The notes: generated by a model not told the origin, from the sequence alone. 64,000 nt of DNA from Aporrectodea caliginosa (GCA_020284085.1 JACEVL010000003.1:1182692-1246691); one strand, 5' to 3'; counted from the first letter of the stretch, positions 32,401-45,179 are shown. Program-made: numbers and translations.

Positions 32401-35400
32401 ACTTCTGAATATTAGAAGGAAGGCAATAGTAAATACAGTTGTATTGTATTATAGATTGGATTAGATTGGATCAATGTGTGACTGTAACTATATGTGACCA
32501 TATAACATTATGTTTCAGATGGTTTTCCTGCAAAATGATCGTTTTGTCGACTTCCACAATCAGGCCGGCTTCATGTATCGAACGCGAATCCCAATGTACG
32601 GACGCGACTTCGACTACTTACAGACAAAGGCTGAATTGTTCTTTGTTGGTCGCAGGTATGCCTTGCATCTTAAATATTTGCTATGTAATGTAATTACATA
32701 ACGATAACCATCAATTTATTGCTCCAAATATTAACAGAGTAACATCTCACTGTACAAAGAAAAAAGTTCTGTAGGTCACAAAAGAGAACCCGGAAGGGAC
32801 CAGAGTCCCGCTGGTTACTCACCAGTGTTTATATATAGTGCATCTTCAACAGCAACTCGGCAGAGTTGCTCTTGACAAAATGGCAGAAAGCCAGGTTCTA
32901 AGTGGAATTTATTCTTTGTGTAATATCTTTGGACAACCCCTCTGACCTGATGCAGCAAACTATTAATGCAGCTTTGGAAATTAATGACATGATAGCCGAT
33001 TGGTTTGTTCAGCGAAGAGTACCAGTTTGAGACTACACAGTTTCTGAGATGGTTACTGTGTATGGATTTTGGTCAAGTCCTTCACCCACACTTTGTCAAC
33101 ACCATCACTTGATGCATGGTAATTAGGTAATATGGCACTTAATAAATTTATGCATAATAATAATAATAACAACTACAACAACATTGAACTGACGGTTTTT
33201 CAAATTCTTTTTCACTATTTGTAATATTTTGTCTGTCTGCTGTTTCTTAATGAGTTTCAGTTAAGTCTGTCTTGTGACCTCTTGGTCATTTTAGTTTTGT
33301 CTGTAACATTTAATTTAGGATTTAATTCGAGCATATTTTGAAGTAACATTGTTTTAGCTTACATAGCTCAACAGCACTTTATCAGTTCTCGTTGTGCGAA
33401 AAGATTTTTAATGTATTCCTTACGCGTTTTGTTGTTAGCAACGAAATCGTCCGAATGAATCTTGAAAAAGGAATGTTCATGAATCCAATAAAGACAGATG
33501 CAGAGTAAGCTTTTGATTGAATTACGTCACTTAACCCTTTAACGACGAGAGTGTACTAAAAGCAACTGCGAAACCAATGCATCTAGTTGTTAAAGTGTTG
33601 ATACAAGTGATCACAGATTTAAGTTAATGAATATACTTGGGGCTGAATAACTGAGCACATGAAAATTGAGTGTATATGAATTTGAGAATTATTGAATGAC
33701 AGATTTTATATAGATGCTTTAGACGCTGGTGCTATTGCAGTTACTAATTAATAGTAATAATAATACTATTATTATTAATAGTGATAATAATAATAGAATA
33801 ATAGTAGTAGTAGTTGTAGTAGTTCTAGTATTGGTAGTAATAGTAATAACATGACACATGTGAATAACTGGCTCTTTACAAATTTGGAGGTTGACATTTT
33901 GACTGTAAATTATCTAGGACACTTATTGTCTGCTGTTTTCAGGGAAATTCTCTGCTGTCAAATGAATGATCGTCATGAGTTTCTTATGTGCGGAACAAAT
34001 GACGTAAGTGGCTGAAGCTGTGTAGGGTTCAAGTTGACTAGAATCACATGCACCAGAATAGCTGGAAAGAGATACCATAGTTACACTGCTTGAAGAAAGT
34101 TTATCATTATTATTATTATTTTATTTGTTAAATTAATAATAATAATTATTATAACAACGATTTGTTAATGAACAGTTTAGCAATAGAGGGAACAAATGAA
34201 TAAAAATCATATATAAAAATTGGTTGAAAGACAAAATACAGATATAAAGGGTAATCTAGGAGTGGTTTTACAACTCCCCATCTGGCATCGCTAAAGTGGC
34301 ACATGAAAAGCTACTGAGTTAAACCGTTTGATAGTTTTATCAAAGGAGGAGACTCGAGCCTGTGCTCTGAGTTATAGAGTGAGCATTCTGGAAAGTGTGA
34401 ATACTATCATGAGAATTAGAAAGGTTTTGTCTTAAGTTTAGAAGTTCGGTTTGCTTTGTTAATGTCATTCAGGTCTAACTGGAGACTTTTCTCTTTCAAC
34501 TTGATTACACACACTGGCCTGCTTCTGGTTTCTCCGATCTGTCAAATTCCGACTTATCTAATGGATGATGATTTGGGGTTGCTCTTCCAGTTGAAGCAAC
34601 CAGTGGCTGATGTCTTGGACATTAAAATGGGGCTATACAAGTCATTAGATTATGCTAAATTAGGATGGATTCTTTAGGTCTTAAAAACCGTTTGTTGTAT
34701 TAATTATTTGTTTTTAAACTAGAATTTGTTGTGTGTGTGATGCTTGTGTTCTAGGGTCGTTTGGAGGCGTTTGACCACAGGACGAGACGTCGTATCAGCG
34801 GAGTTAACTGTCGACCGCTTCTTGGTCTCAATCCATCGTATGTTCTTATGCATCTTTATTCTATTAGGTATCGGTCTTTAAAAAAGAGATTCTGCCTTCA
34901 TTCCAGATTTTCTGGCTCATTTAATGTTCTGGACAATCATTGTATTATCTGGTATTACATGTGACTTATTAGTGGTATGAATGTCTGTGATATGCAAGTG
35001 ATATGAGTGTCACCTGATTTGAAAATCTATTCCTTTATCAAAGCATCAGCCTATCAAATACTGTGCTTGCATGGCTAATGACATCTCAAAAGGTTTGAAT
35101 GTATTGGTCGGTATGTTGAGCTGAATCATGTGAAACAGTTCATGCATTATGCGAAATGCTGATGTTCTATGACTTTATTTAGCATAAATTGAATATAAAT
35201 TGCATTTTAATTTGTGTTGTGTTATCAATTTTACATAGATATGAATCAGTTGGTTAGTTAATTAGTTTCTACAATGCCATAAATTTAGCTTAAATTATAA
35301 TTAATTGGTGTTGTGATTTTCATAGATTCATAAATGTAACAGTTATTTGAAGTAATTAGTATCGTAATTTTGTAAGAATATTAATATATAGCGTTTCTTA

Positions 35401-38400
35401 AGATATCCATTAATGAGCTGGATATTGATTTAATATTTCAATTAAAGTCTTTTAAGTCGCTAGATTTTTTATCTTTATGCTTGTTAAAAGTAAAATTGTT
35501 TGTTTCTGTTGAATTAAGGTCTGGTGTCGCTGGAATTACTAGCATTAAGTATTCGAGTGATTTGTCTTTGGCAGTTGGAACAAGTACGGGTCAGGTACGT
35601 AGAGAAATCTGGTAGAACCCTTGTGGGACTTGGTAGCCGACTGGTTGAGCGCTTGTTCAGAGTGTGGGTTTGATGCTTGGGGCTTCAGATTTTGTACATT
35701 CGTGAATGATGATCTTCCTTTATCTAGGCTTGGGACTGGCACCACTTTAAAAGGCAGTGATGGAGTTTATTGCTTATTAATTGAGTATAACACTGATCAA
35801 CAAGCATTTTGCTGTTGGGATTCTAACACCTGTTCCTAACTAAATTTAATATGCTGATTCCAAATCCGGAAACCGTTTTTGTCTATCACGTCCAGTTTTT
35901 AAGTTATAAAGTTTCTCGGATTCTTTAAGTTTTATATGCCTACATTAACACTGCGCAACAACAACAAAAATTTGTTGTTTGCTACTCAGAACTTTTTAAC
36001 TGTTCTTGGCTAAATTTTGGGCGCTGATTTCAAATATGAAATCGAAATTTGTCTAGCACGTCAGGTTTATTAGGTACGCATAAGTGAGGTTCTACACAAT
36101 TGCGGATTCTCAACTCATACTATCAGTGAAAACACAGCATTAAAAATGTATGAGGCATTTGCTTTTGTGCTTGCTCTCAACTAAATTCTGGATGCTGATT
36201 TCAAATATGAAATTGAAATTTGGCTAGCACGTCAGGTTTTTGAGGTACGCGTCGCATAGTTCATACTGCAAATGTACCGCATTAATTTTCGGATATGTAT
36301 AACCTCACTGATGCGTGCCTAAAAAACCTGACAAGCTAGCCAAATTTTGATTTCATATTTGAAATCAGCATCCAAATTTTAACTAAGAACAAATGTGAAA
36401 GCAAATGCCTGGCATTGTGTGATACAGTTTTGATACTTTAGCTTACAGTATAGGCCTATATGAGCTGAGAATTCGCAATTGTGTAGAACTTCACTGAAGC
36501 GTAGCTGAAAAACTAGACCTGCCATCCAAATTTCGATTTCATATTTGAAACCAGCATCCAAAATTTAGCTAAGAACAAGCACAAAATCCTATTCTTCATA
36601 CATTTTTAATATGAGTTGAGAGTTCGCAATTGTGTAGAACCTCACCTATGCGTATACCTAAAAATCCTGACGTGCTAGCCAAATTTCGATTTCATATTTG
36701 AAATCAGCGCCCCAAATTTAGCTAAGAACAGTTCTAAAGTTCTGAGCAGCAAACAAAAAATATTATTTTCTTGGTCAGTGTAATTTATAGGTATGTATAT
36801 TTATCGTATTATGTTGCATGCATAGAAATATTTTACAATGGACTGAATTTAAATTTTATTTGATATTTTCTGGAGTGCCTTCAGTTGATGCCTTGAGCAT
36901 TCGAAATTTTCTCCAGCGAAGAATTCACTCAACAGATGAGATAGGATTTTATTACATTAATAATGAAATTAGTTTAGATTAATAAATAAATAATAAAATT
37001 AGTATGAATCATATGAAATTCCTCAAGAATGTATTAACAATTTTGTACATAATAACTGTCAGTGTATATTTTCGGTTTATAGTCTTAGTATTATCATCTC
37101 ATTGATTGGATTTTCTGATTTGATGGATTGTGGTTTGATCGTTTCTTGCAGGTTCTAATGTTTGACATAAGATCAAATAAACCATTGACGGTCAAAGATC
37201 ACATGTTTGGTTTACCAATCAAAAGCCTTGCCTTCTCGAAAACCGAAACAAATCATGACGTCGTAATTTCCAGTGATTCACGCATCATAAAAATCTGGGA
37301 GAAAGATACGGTCAGTTTCAAAGTTTAATTTAAAGTTGATTAATTCAAAGTTAAGAAATTCAAAGTTAATGAACACACACACAATCATGTAAACACTTTT
37401 ATTAAAACACATTCATTCATAAAACATACACATAACGACACATTTGTGATTTGCTTATGATTGTGTTGATAAAATTTGAGTATTTCATGACTTGATGATG
37501 GTCATGAAGTTCACGCCTCTGAGAAGCGATGATGAGGATTACGATATTATGATGGAACCTTTTAGACTTATGAAGATATAATGAAATTGCTGTTGCTGTT
37601 AAATATTTGACAAGGGTACAATATTAAATTTCCGGTAATTAAATTTATTTTAATTAAATTTTTTAAAAGTAAATTGTTCTTAAATATTTTACCAGGGTAA
37701 GCCGTATACTTCCATTCAGTCTGAACTGAAGCTGAACGACGTCTGTCTTGTTCCAAATTCCGGAATGATCTTCATAGCAAACGAATCACCAAAGATTCTC
37801 ATCTACTTCATTCCAGTTAGTTTTCTTTTACAATGTTATGATGATGTTGTGTAACAGTGTGACTGTGTTTTACACTGATTTAAATCAGGGAAATGTCTGG
37901 ATCATGTTAGTTTGGAATTCTTGCTCAAACGATGTGTGGCTGAAATTTGAAAAATGTAAATTTAATGATTGGCAATCCATGAAAGGATTTTTACCAATGC
38001 CTGCATACTGTTGATTAACCAAGAGTGTCTGCCTGTCTGTCTATACGACGATATGTCTGCCTGTCTTTTCATCTGTCTGTCTGTTTATCTTCGTGGAAGC
38101 TGAATGGGAGAGAAATAACAGAGAGAGATAGAGAGAGAGAGAGAGAGAGTGAGAGAAGCAGACAGATATACAGAAAGAGAGAGATAGAAGGAGGGAGACC
38201 GAGAACCGGTCTGGAACTTGGTCATCTTTTTGTGGGCTTCTACAATTTCACAAGCTTGTTAATAGGTAGCTACAGAGCCAGAACTCAGAGGTTCAGTTTC
38301 CTTTCAGGACAGAAAGTAGACTCAACATTTCTGAGAAACCAGAAATCATTTGGGGTACACAAGTCTTAAGTTTTAAGTTTAGATGTAAGCAATATTTATT

Positions 38401-41400
38401 AATGTGCTGACAGAACAGAGCCGGTTGCAGGTCGTTTTTCTGTAGGAGATACTAAGTGGATTTCCTAATGAAATAACAATAGATGTGTCTCACAGTTTAC
38501 ATTATAGTTTTTCTGGTAGTTGGTTGAGTTGGAGAATTGTTGGTGTGTTTCAGGATCTTGGTCCAGCTCCAAGCTGGTGCTCGAAGTTGACTGGAATGAC
38601 GGAGGAACTGGAAGAAGACCCAGAGCCCTTGAGTAAATGACCATCAACATTTACGTTCTGTTAGAAGTTGAAATGGATGAATAGGTCAATGGTTGGATTG
38701 GTAAATGGATGTGAGAATGGATGCATTGATGCATGGGTGGATAGATTAAGCATTGGATGGATGAGTGAATTCATGAGTGGATGCTTTTTGGGTGGATGGA
38801 TAAATGATTGGGTAGATCGATGTGTGAGTGAATTGAGAGATTTATTGGTGGATGGATAGATAGGTAGATGAACAGATTTGTTAATAATTAAGGATGCTGG
38901 TGTGCGCTCCGTGAGGGCACAGTGGCCAATTGTTTAGAGTGCCAAGCCTGTAACACGAAGAATATGGGTTCGAGCCATCACCCGGGGCAGTTTCTGTGTA
39001 GGGACCTTGAGCAAGTTCTTCACTCACAATTGCTCTGCAACATAATTGTATCTGTGACATCGTCATGTGTGCACTTCTGAACTTTGGAAGGAGGGCAATA
39101 TCAAACTACAGTTGTATTGTATTGTATAGGATGAATGGAAGAAGTAAAACTATAGTTGAACAATTGAAATGTGAAATAACTAACTTTTTTCTTGTAGTTT
39201 ACGATAATTTTAAGTTCCTGACGCGAGCAGAAGTGGAGAGTCTGGGTCTGTCGCATCTCATTGGAACAGACGCCCTGAGAGCTGAGATGCACGGATACTT
39301 CATGGATATGAAGTTCTACCTTCAGGTAATTGGAACTGGTTTATATGTGTTTGAAATTTTCCCGGGCCATAAAACGCCTTTCATGTTCATGTCTCTGTTC
39401 AAGTGAAGTCTTTGTGTCTGTTGGATTTCAAAGCATAGAATGTTAAAAAATCATACTAGCAACCATGGACCGATATAAAAATGCATGTTCAGTTCTGAAA
39501 ATGAAGTTTGTGAGAGCACTAAGATCATTTCTGGAGCACCACGCCAAGATATCTACTCAGAGGTGTGTCCTTCCCAGCCTCGGGGAAAGAACTGTTTCCA
39601 AGTTTTTTTAGAGAATCCCTAGCTAAGGCAGATCCATCCAGGTGTCTGAGTTGCGTGCAAAAGGAACAACTAATATAATTAACCCTGAGCAGTGGAAAGC
39701 AAATTTCTACGGCCAACTGTCACAGGCTTTGACCCATTCAATCCTAAGCGTGTTTCTGTAGTGTGAGACACAATTTAGCTGATTGGTTAGAGTGTTAGCC
39801 TTGTAACACTCATAGTACAAGTTCTAGACTCCTGAGAAGGGCTTTGATCAAGGCCACAGTTGCTCTGCACCATCAATCATAGGCGTAGCTACATTGAGGC
39901 ACGAGGAGGCAGTTGCCTCCTCTTGCTTTTTTATAAACTGGAACTTCCATTGACTAATGACCCCAATGACCAGGATTTTGCCAATGGTCTGTGAAGTTGC
40001 CTCCTCTTGAATTTAAGTCTTGCTACGTGCTTGCCATCAATTAATGATTATTCATTATAGAGTGACACTTAGTAAATGTATAATAATGATAACAATAATA
40101 ATTATAATAATAATAATTATAATAATAATATTGTGTTATTTCACTGTGAACAGGCTAAACAGATTGCACAGCCATATGATTATAATGCATATAAGAAAAA
40201 GCAGACGGCTAAGAAGAACGAACCAAAGAGTCGAATTGTCGTTGATAAGGTACGTGGAGATATAATTACTTATTTCTTATATTTTATAGCATTTAGAATG
40301 GTGAACTGCTTGTCTTAAGGTCATGGGTTTGTATCCCAGTCTGGTGAAAAAGATATTTTTAATGGTGAGTTTTAGCCAGCATCATGCAGAAATATGGAAT
40401 AGGAGTAAAGATTGTGGTTTTTTGAGGTTTAGGTGAGTGGGTGAGTGAGCAAGAGTTTGGGTGCGTGGAATTTTATGGGTTGGTGAAGGTGCGAGTTGGC
40501 TTGCTGGGTGATTGAGCAGGGTGAGTGAGCAAGAGTTTGATTGGGTGGGTTGGTGAGGGAGTGAGTTGTGTGTTTGGGCGTGTTTTTGAGTGGGTGGGAT
40601 TTTGGTATTGAGTTGGTGGGTGAGGGAGTGAGTTTGGTTATTGGGTAGACGAGTGAGTGAATGGATGGGTGAGGGAGTGAGTTTGGTTATTGGGTAGACG
40701 AGTGAGTGAATGGATGGGTGAGGGAGTGAGTTTGGTTATTGGGTAGACGAGTGAGTGAATGGATGGGTGAGGGAGTGAGTTTGGTTATTGGGTAGACGAG
40801 TGAGTGAATGGATGGGTGAGGGAGTGAGTTTGGTTATTGAGTGGACGAGTGAGTGAATGGATGGGTGAGGGAGTGAGTTTGGTTATTGGGTAGACGAGTG
40901 AGTGAATGGATGGGTGAGGGAGTGAGTTTGGTTATTGGGTAGACGAGTGAGTGAATGGATGGGTGAGGGAGTGAGTTTGGTTATTGAGTGGACGAGTGAG
41001 TGAATGGATGGGTGAGGGAGTGAGTTTGGTTATTGGGTAGACGAGTGAGTGAATGGATGGGTGAGGGAGTGAGTTTGGTTATTGGGTAGACGAGTGAGTG
41101 AATGGATGGGTGAGGGAGTGAGTTTGGTTATTGAGTGGACGAGTGAGTGAATGGATGGGTGAGGGAGTGAGTTTGGTTATTGGGTAGACGAGTGAGTGAA
41201 TGGATGGGTGAGGGAGTGAGTTTGGTTATTGGGTAGACGAGTGAGTGAATGGATGGGTGAGGGAGTGAGTTTGGTTATTGGGTAGACGAGTGAGTGAATG
41301 GATGGGTGAGGGAGTGAGTTTGGTTATTGGGTAGACGAGTGAGTGAATGGATGGGTGAGGGAGTGAGTTTGGTTATTGAGTGGACGAGTGAGTGAATGGA

Positions 41401-44400
41401 TGGGTGAGGGAGTGAGTTTGGTTATTGGGTAGACGAGTGAGTGAATGGATGGGTGAGGGAGTGAGTTTGGTTATTGGGTAGACGAGTGAGTGAATGGATG
41501 GGTGAGGGAGTGAGTTTGGTTATTGAGTGGACGAGTGAGTGAATGGATGGGTGAGGGAGTGAGTTTGGTTATTGGGTAGACGAGTGAGTGAATGGATGGG
41601 TGAGGGAGTGAGTTTGGTTATTGGGTAGACGAGTGAGTGAATGGATGGGTGAGGGAGTGAGTTTGGTTATTGAGTGGACGAGTGAGTGAATGGATGGGTG
41701 AGGGAGTGAGTTTGGTTATTGGGTAGACGAGTGAGTGAATGGATGGGTGAGGGAGTGAGTTTGGTTATTGGGTAGACGAGTGAGTGAATGGATGGGTGAG
41801 GGAGTGAGTTTGGTTATTGGGTAGACGAGTGAGTGAATGGATGGGTGAGGGAGTGAGTTTGGTTATTGAGTGGACGAGTGAGTGAATGGATGGGTGAGGG
41901 AGTGAGTTTGGTTATTGGGTAGACGAGTGAGTGAATGGATGGGTGAGGGAGTGAGTTTGGTTATTGGGTAGACGAGTGAGTGAATGGATGGGTGAGGGAG
42001 TGAGTTTGGTTATTGGGTAGACGAGTGAGTGAATGGATGGGTGAGGGTGTTAGTTTGTGCTGAGACCAAACAAGTGATTTTGCAAATGCTATGGCATGGG
42101 TTAGTTGATTGACTTGCAACCATGAGGTTTTTGACATCACCTGAAAGAATTAAGCAAGTCCTAATACAGAGTCAGTCTATCTTCTATATGGACATGCGAT
42201 GTATAGAACTTGGACGAACATGATTTCTGCTTTGCTGTACCTCATCTCAACATTTGAAAGATTTAAATTGCAGTAAATCGGTGATAAATGAATAGCTGCG
42301 ATAAATGAAGCAGATTTTGTGTTGTTTTCTGCAGAGCAATCTTCCAGACGTCAACAAGAAATTGGCCGAACGATTACAGATGGATGAGAAATCAAAAGTA
42401 AGACAGCCCGACCATTTTCTTTAACAGTTTTTGGTCTAGAAGTCATGCAAATGTTGTAACACTTTTAATCATTAACCTTACCAGTGTTGGGATTCAAGAA
42501 CTTGGTGCTACACACAGCCTTAGACCTGGATGATGGCAGAGTTTTGGAAACAGCAACGCTTTTGAGAGGGGCGTATCAGTGATGGTGATAGTGATTATTT
42601 TGTAATCAAGGTTATATTTATCATTGCCTTTGTCGTTTTGAAATCTTAAGATTATCATTTGGGAGTCCTAAGGTTTATCATTATCCTTTGTCTTATGGAA
42701 GTGTTAAGCTTTATAATTACCTTTGCCATGTTGAAGTTGCAAGGATATCTATAATATACTATATATATAATATATCATTACCATTATCATATGGACGTCT
42801 TCAGCTTTATCTTTGACATTACCGTGTGTGTTGAAGTCGCAAGGATATCTGTATCATTACCATTATCATATGGGAGTCTTAAGATTATCTTTATCATTGC
42901 CTTTGAAACATAATGTTACCAAGTTATGCCATCTTTAACAGGCATTTTGTTATGTTTGCGTAAATACTTGCATTATTGGTATAGTTCGGTATGATTGATA
43001 TGCTGGTAAGTAACTAGATGTTTGCTTGTCCTAAAACAGTTGAGAATAATTTGAAAAATCGACTCGCGGGTCGCATGCATGGCAATCGACTATCGCACAC
43101 TCCAACTTTCAGCATGATGGAAATTTGAATGTATGTGATGGTTTAAAAACATTTAGGACCGGCAATTATCTTGTTAAGAGCATCCACTGGCGGCCATGTT
43201 CTTAACGTGTAGTGCAATTGCAGCGCTACCTACTGAAATGAAGTGAGTCTAGTCTATTATGAGCTTCATAATTACGTATTGGATAGCATCGCCACCTAGT
43301 GAAACGAAATGAGTCTAAAAACATAACAAAAGGTTCACTTCACGACTTTTTGATATTTCTGTTTGCATATATTATTAATATTGTTTATATGTTCCTGTTG
43401 CTAAGAATTTTGCGATGTGTTCTTTTAGATCCAGAAAGATTCTCGATTCTCAGAACTGTTTGACAATGAAGACTTTGAGATCGACGAGGAATGCGATGAA
43501 TTCCGATTGCAGATGCCGCATCAGATGAAACTGGAGAAGAAGAGAAAGAAGATGGAGGAAGAGGAGATGGAGGCAGAGGAAAATAAGACAACTATGGTTC
43601 GTTGTCTTTCTTCCACAAATGGAGGATCTTACCTCAAGTATATCGTAACTTAAATGAGGTGGTAAGAAGGCAAGGTTAACGTAATGACCAAGTAAGATTA
43701 GGCAATAACTAATCACGATAACAAAATGATCAGATCAGATAAGGCAACTACTGGGCAAGATGAGGTAATAATCAGGTAATATGAGGTAATAACAAGGCAG
43801 GCTTAAGGTAATGACCACATAAGATAAGGCAATAACAAGGCAAATCATAGGTAGTACATTGAATATCGCTTTTATGTAATTATAAATTTTTTTAATAAAT
43901 TTACCTAGCTTTTTATGTGTATAGTTATATTTGTAAGTTAAGTATAACGTGGACTTGTTAACGTGAAGTCTTGTGTTTCATCATGTAAACCAGGCCATGT
44001 CCAAATTATGCTGAAAAAGTTGATATTTATCTTTATGCTGCAGTTCTTGTATGGCTCTTCAACTGATACACAATATTAGGTTAAGTTGGGAACATATACT
44101 GCACTAACCAGGATGTCGTGTTAACTGGAGTATATATAAATATCTAATACAACTACAATCTGTATTTGATATTGCCTTCCTTCTAAAGTTCAGAATTGCA
44201 CACGACCATATGACTGAACATCAGTTGTGCTGAGCAGCTGTGGGTGAAGGCCTTGCTCAAGGTCACTACACAATAAATGCTTCGGGTGAGGCTCGAACCC
44301 TTCCTGCATTACCGGCCGAGCACTCTGACCAATTGATCGTGATGGTTGGTTTTCTAGGATTGGTATGAGGCTAAAACCGTAAAATTGTTTTTTCTTTTTA

Positions 44401-44982
44401 TAGGGAACTGCAAAGAATTATTACAACGATGAAGATTCTGACGATGATGAATTTAAACAGGAATTAAAAAAGCAGTATAGGTAAATTACAGATCAAATTA
44501 GGACTTTATTCATTTTAAACATTTTGCCCACATGAAAGTTACCTTATCTATCAGTTTGGTACTTGGATGATTTTGTTGGTCCTTAGATAAATGTTTTGTC
44601 TTTAGATGAATTTACTGGTCCTAAGATGACTTTTGGTCTTTGAGTGATTTTGTTGGTCTTCAGATGAATGCTTTTATGTTTTGATAAGTGTTGGTCTATT
44701 GCTGGTTCTGTTGCTTTACTATGGGGGATTTGGTGGCTTTTAGACAACGGTTTGTTCCTGGATGATTTGTTTAAACCTACCTTACTCTGCATTCCCTTCC
44801 TGATACTACCCAAATAAAACTCACATTTGCTAGGTCTTTGAATTTGCATTATAAATACAGTTTCACTAGAAATTCTTCATATTTTCCGCAGGTTGATAAA
44901 CGACGCAAAGAGACAAAAAGAAAAGATGTCAAGGAAAGAAATAAAGGATGATAAATCGAAGAAACGTCCGAGGAGGAAATGA
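29439..44982 (+). CDS. NOL10: Nucleolar protein 10 (NOL10/Enp2)
   Basis: Eighteen exons in continuous phase: 29439-29504, 29888-29933, 30375-30473, 31622-31737, 32519-32655, 33439-33504, 33943-34003, 34755-34837, 35519-35594, 37152-37310, 37696-37815, 38554-38632, 39198-39325, 40154-40249, 42335-42397, 43429-43596, 44404-44480 and 44892-44982, giving 576 residues. Family landmarks are KIYNVTVGKSLPEWLSDQKK at the N-terminus, RIELIQDFEMP, YKPRVRCFD, MVFLQNDRFVDFHNQAGF, VLMFDIRSNKPL, LKLNDVCLVPNSGM, LGPAPSWCS and SLGLSHLIGTDALRAEMHGY. This is the WD40-like propeller. The NUC153-type motif DSRFSELFDNEDFEIDEE (exon 16) follows, then an acidic/Lys-rich tail ending KKRPRRK. The protein acts in early small-subunit (SSU processome) assembly in the nucleolus. 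Vertebrate NOL10 is about 110 residues longer at the C-terminus; that part is absent here. Confidence 0.95.
29580..29790 (+). mobile_element. Core-repeat TIR element, left part, NOL10 intron 1
   Basis: CCGTAGTTTAGTTTGG, then GTCTTCAATGCCGCATTTGA, CCTATGTCCATGATAACC and two or three ATCCAGCTTCC units. It matches the left half of the family at 26458-26908 in opposite orientation. The right terminus is missing. Confidence 0.6.
31163..31400 (+). mobile_element. tRNA-derived SINE, family A
   Basis: TAGTGCAGTGGTTAGCATCC (A box) and GAGGTTCAAATCCCTGCC (B box) form the head. The body contains ACACTGGCCATACGCTGTCA, GACTGGCCACCCGCCTTCAC and CATGGCTGCCTCAGG. The same head and body occur inverted at 50745-51000. 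It lies in NOL10 intron 3. Confidence 0.8.
32250..32460 (+). mobile_element. tRNA-derived SINE, family B
   Basis: GATTGGCTAGAGCTCTCGGC gives an A-box-like start and GGTTTTGAGCCACC a decayed B box. The body GCCATTGAGCAAGGGCTTCG followed by CTCACAATTGCTC and the end GTGTGCACTTCTGAATATTA, then GGAAGGCAATA, then TTGTATTGTATT are shared with 38915-39127 and, inverted, 44150-44345. It lies in NOL10 intron 4. Confidence 0.8.
35949..36780. mobile_element. Foldback element, long inverted arms
   Basis: From CACTGCGCAACAACAAC the left arm reads TTGCTACTCAGAACTTT, then GCTGATTTCAAATATGAAAT and CTAGCACGTCAGG. The right arm carries the reverse complement of all of this in order and ends TTGGTCAGTG at 36780. 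Both arms hold the ATTTCAAATATGAAAT segment more than once. TAA lies on both sides (a possible 3-bp duplication). A partial extra left arm sits at about 35793-35948. It lies in NOL10 intron 9. No ORF. Confidence 0.8.
38025..38190. repeat. CTGT and GA simple repeats
   Basis: TGTCTGCCTGTCTGTCTAT (38027-38085) is followed by GAGAGAGATAGAGAGAGAGA (about 38110-38190). They lie in NOL10 intron 11. The 114-codon ORF here is low complexity. Confidence 0.85.
38668..38870. repeat. Degenerate GGAT-rich simple repeat
   Basis: Imperfect ATGGATG/TGGATGGAT/GAGTGAAT tetramer-like sequence over 200 bp in NOL10 intron 12. Confidence 0.75.
38915..39127 (+). mobile_element. tRNA-derived SINE, family B
   Basis: The best preserved copy of the family: AGTGGCCAATTGTTTAGAGT (A-box region), GGGTTCGAGCCATCACCC (B box), body GACCTTGAGCAAGTTCTTCA, and end GTGTGCACTTCTGAACTTTG, then GGAGGGCAATA, then TTGTATTGTATTG. 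It lies in NOL10 intron 12, just before exon 13. Confidence 0.85.
39770..39877 (+). mobile_element. SINE family B, 3'-truncated
   Basis: GCTGATTGGTTAGAGTGTTA and CAAGTTCTAGACTCC give a tRNA-like head, then GGGCTTTGATCAAGGCCACA and GTTGCTCTGCACC as in family B. The next base begins the hAT-type MITE at 39878, and sequence after that MITE does not continue the SINE clearly. Confidence 0.65.
39878..40033. mobile_element. hAT-type MITE, CATAGGCGTAGC family
   Basis: Starts CATAGGCGTAGCTAC and ends GCTACGTGCTTG, with a perfect 8-bp duplication CCATCAAT (39870-39877 and 40034-40041). The interior (TTGCCTCCTCTTGCTTT, AACTGGAACTTCCATTGAC) matches the copy at 48091-48233. It is 156 bp, in NOL10 intron 13. 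Confidence 0.92.
40430..42050 (+). repeat. 49-bp minisatellite with 11-unit higher-order repeat
   Basis: From about 40612 there are 29 units of 49 bp (GTGAGTGAATGGATGGGTGA, then GGGAGTGAGTTTGGTTATTG, then GGTAGACGA). Two unit types exist: A with GGGTAGACG and B with GAGTGGACG. The order is AAAABAABAAB, then AAAABAABAAB again, then AAABAAA, so an 11-unit, 539-bp block is duplicated. A degenerate forerunner (GAGTGGGTGAGTGAGCAAGAG) fills 40430-40611. It lies in NOL10 intron 14, so it is transcribed. Confidence 0.95.
44150..44345 (-). mobile_element. tRNA-derived SINE, family B (inverted)
   Basis: Reverse complement of the family at 38915. AATACAACTACAATC is the tail, then TATTGCCTTCCTTCTAAAGT, CTTGCTCAAGGTCACTACAC, the B box GAGGCTCGAACCCTTCC and the A-box region GACCAATTGATCG. 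It lies in NOL10 intron 16. Confidence 0.85.
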
Positions 44983-45179
44983 CCGTCTGAACTCTTTAGT
45001 TTTAAAGGCAGCGAATGACTTTCAATATTGACTGAATATCTGAGTGAAATGTTAGGTCTGGAAATTGAAGAATAGGAAAAGCTGTGTCTGATTTTCCAAT
45101 ATTTCTGAAGAAATCTGAATTTTCGGTATTTTTCTCTGCTTCCCAATTGGGAAGACAGAGATTTATATTCTTTTGTTGC

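Noticed and set aside
37440..37570. Possible C/D box snoRNA in NOL10 intron 10 (TTGATGATG, CTGAG, CGATGATGA)
   Set aside because: C, D' and C'-like boxes are present but no D box CTGA at the right distance and no terminal stem. GATGATG is common simple sequence here.
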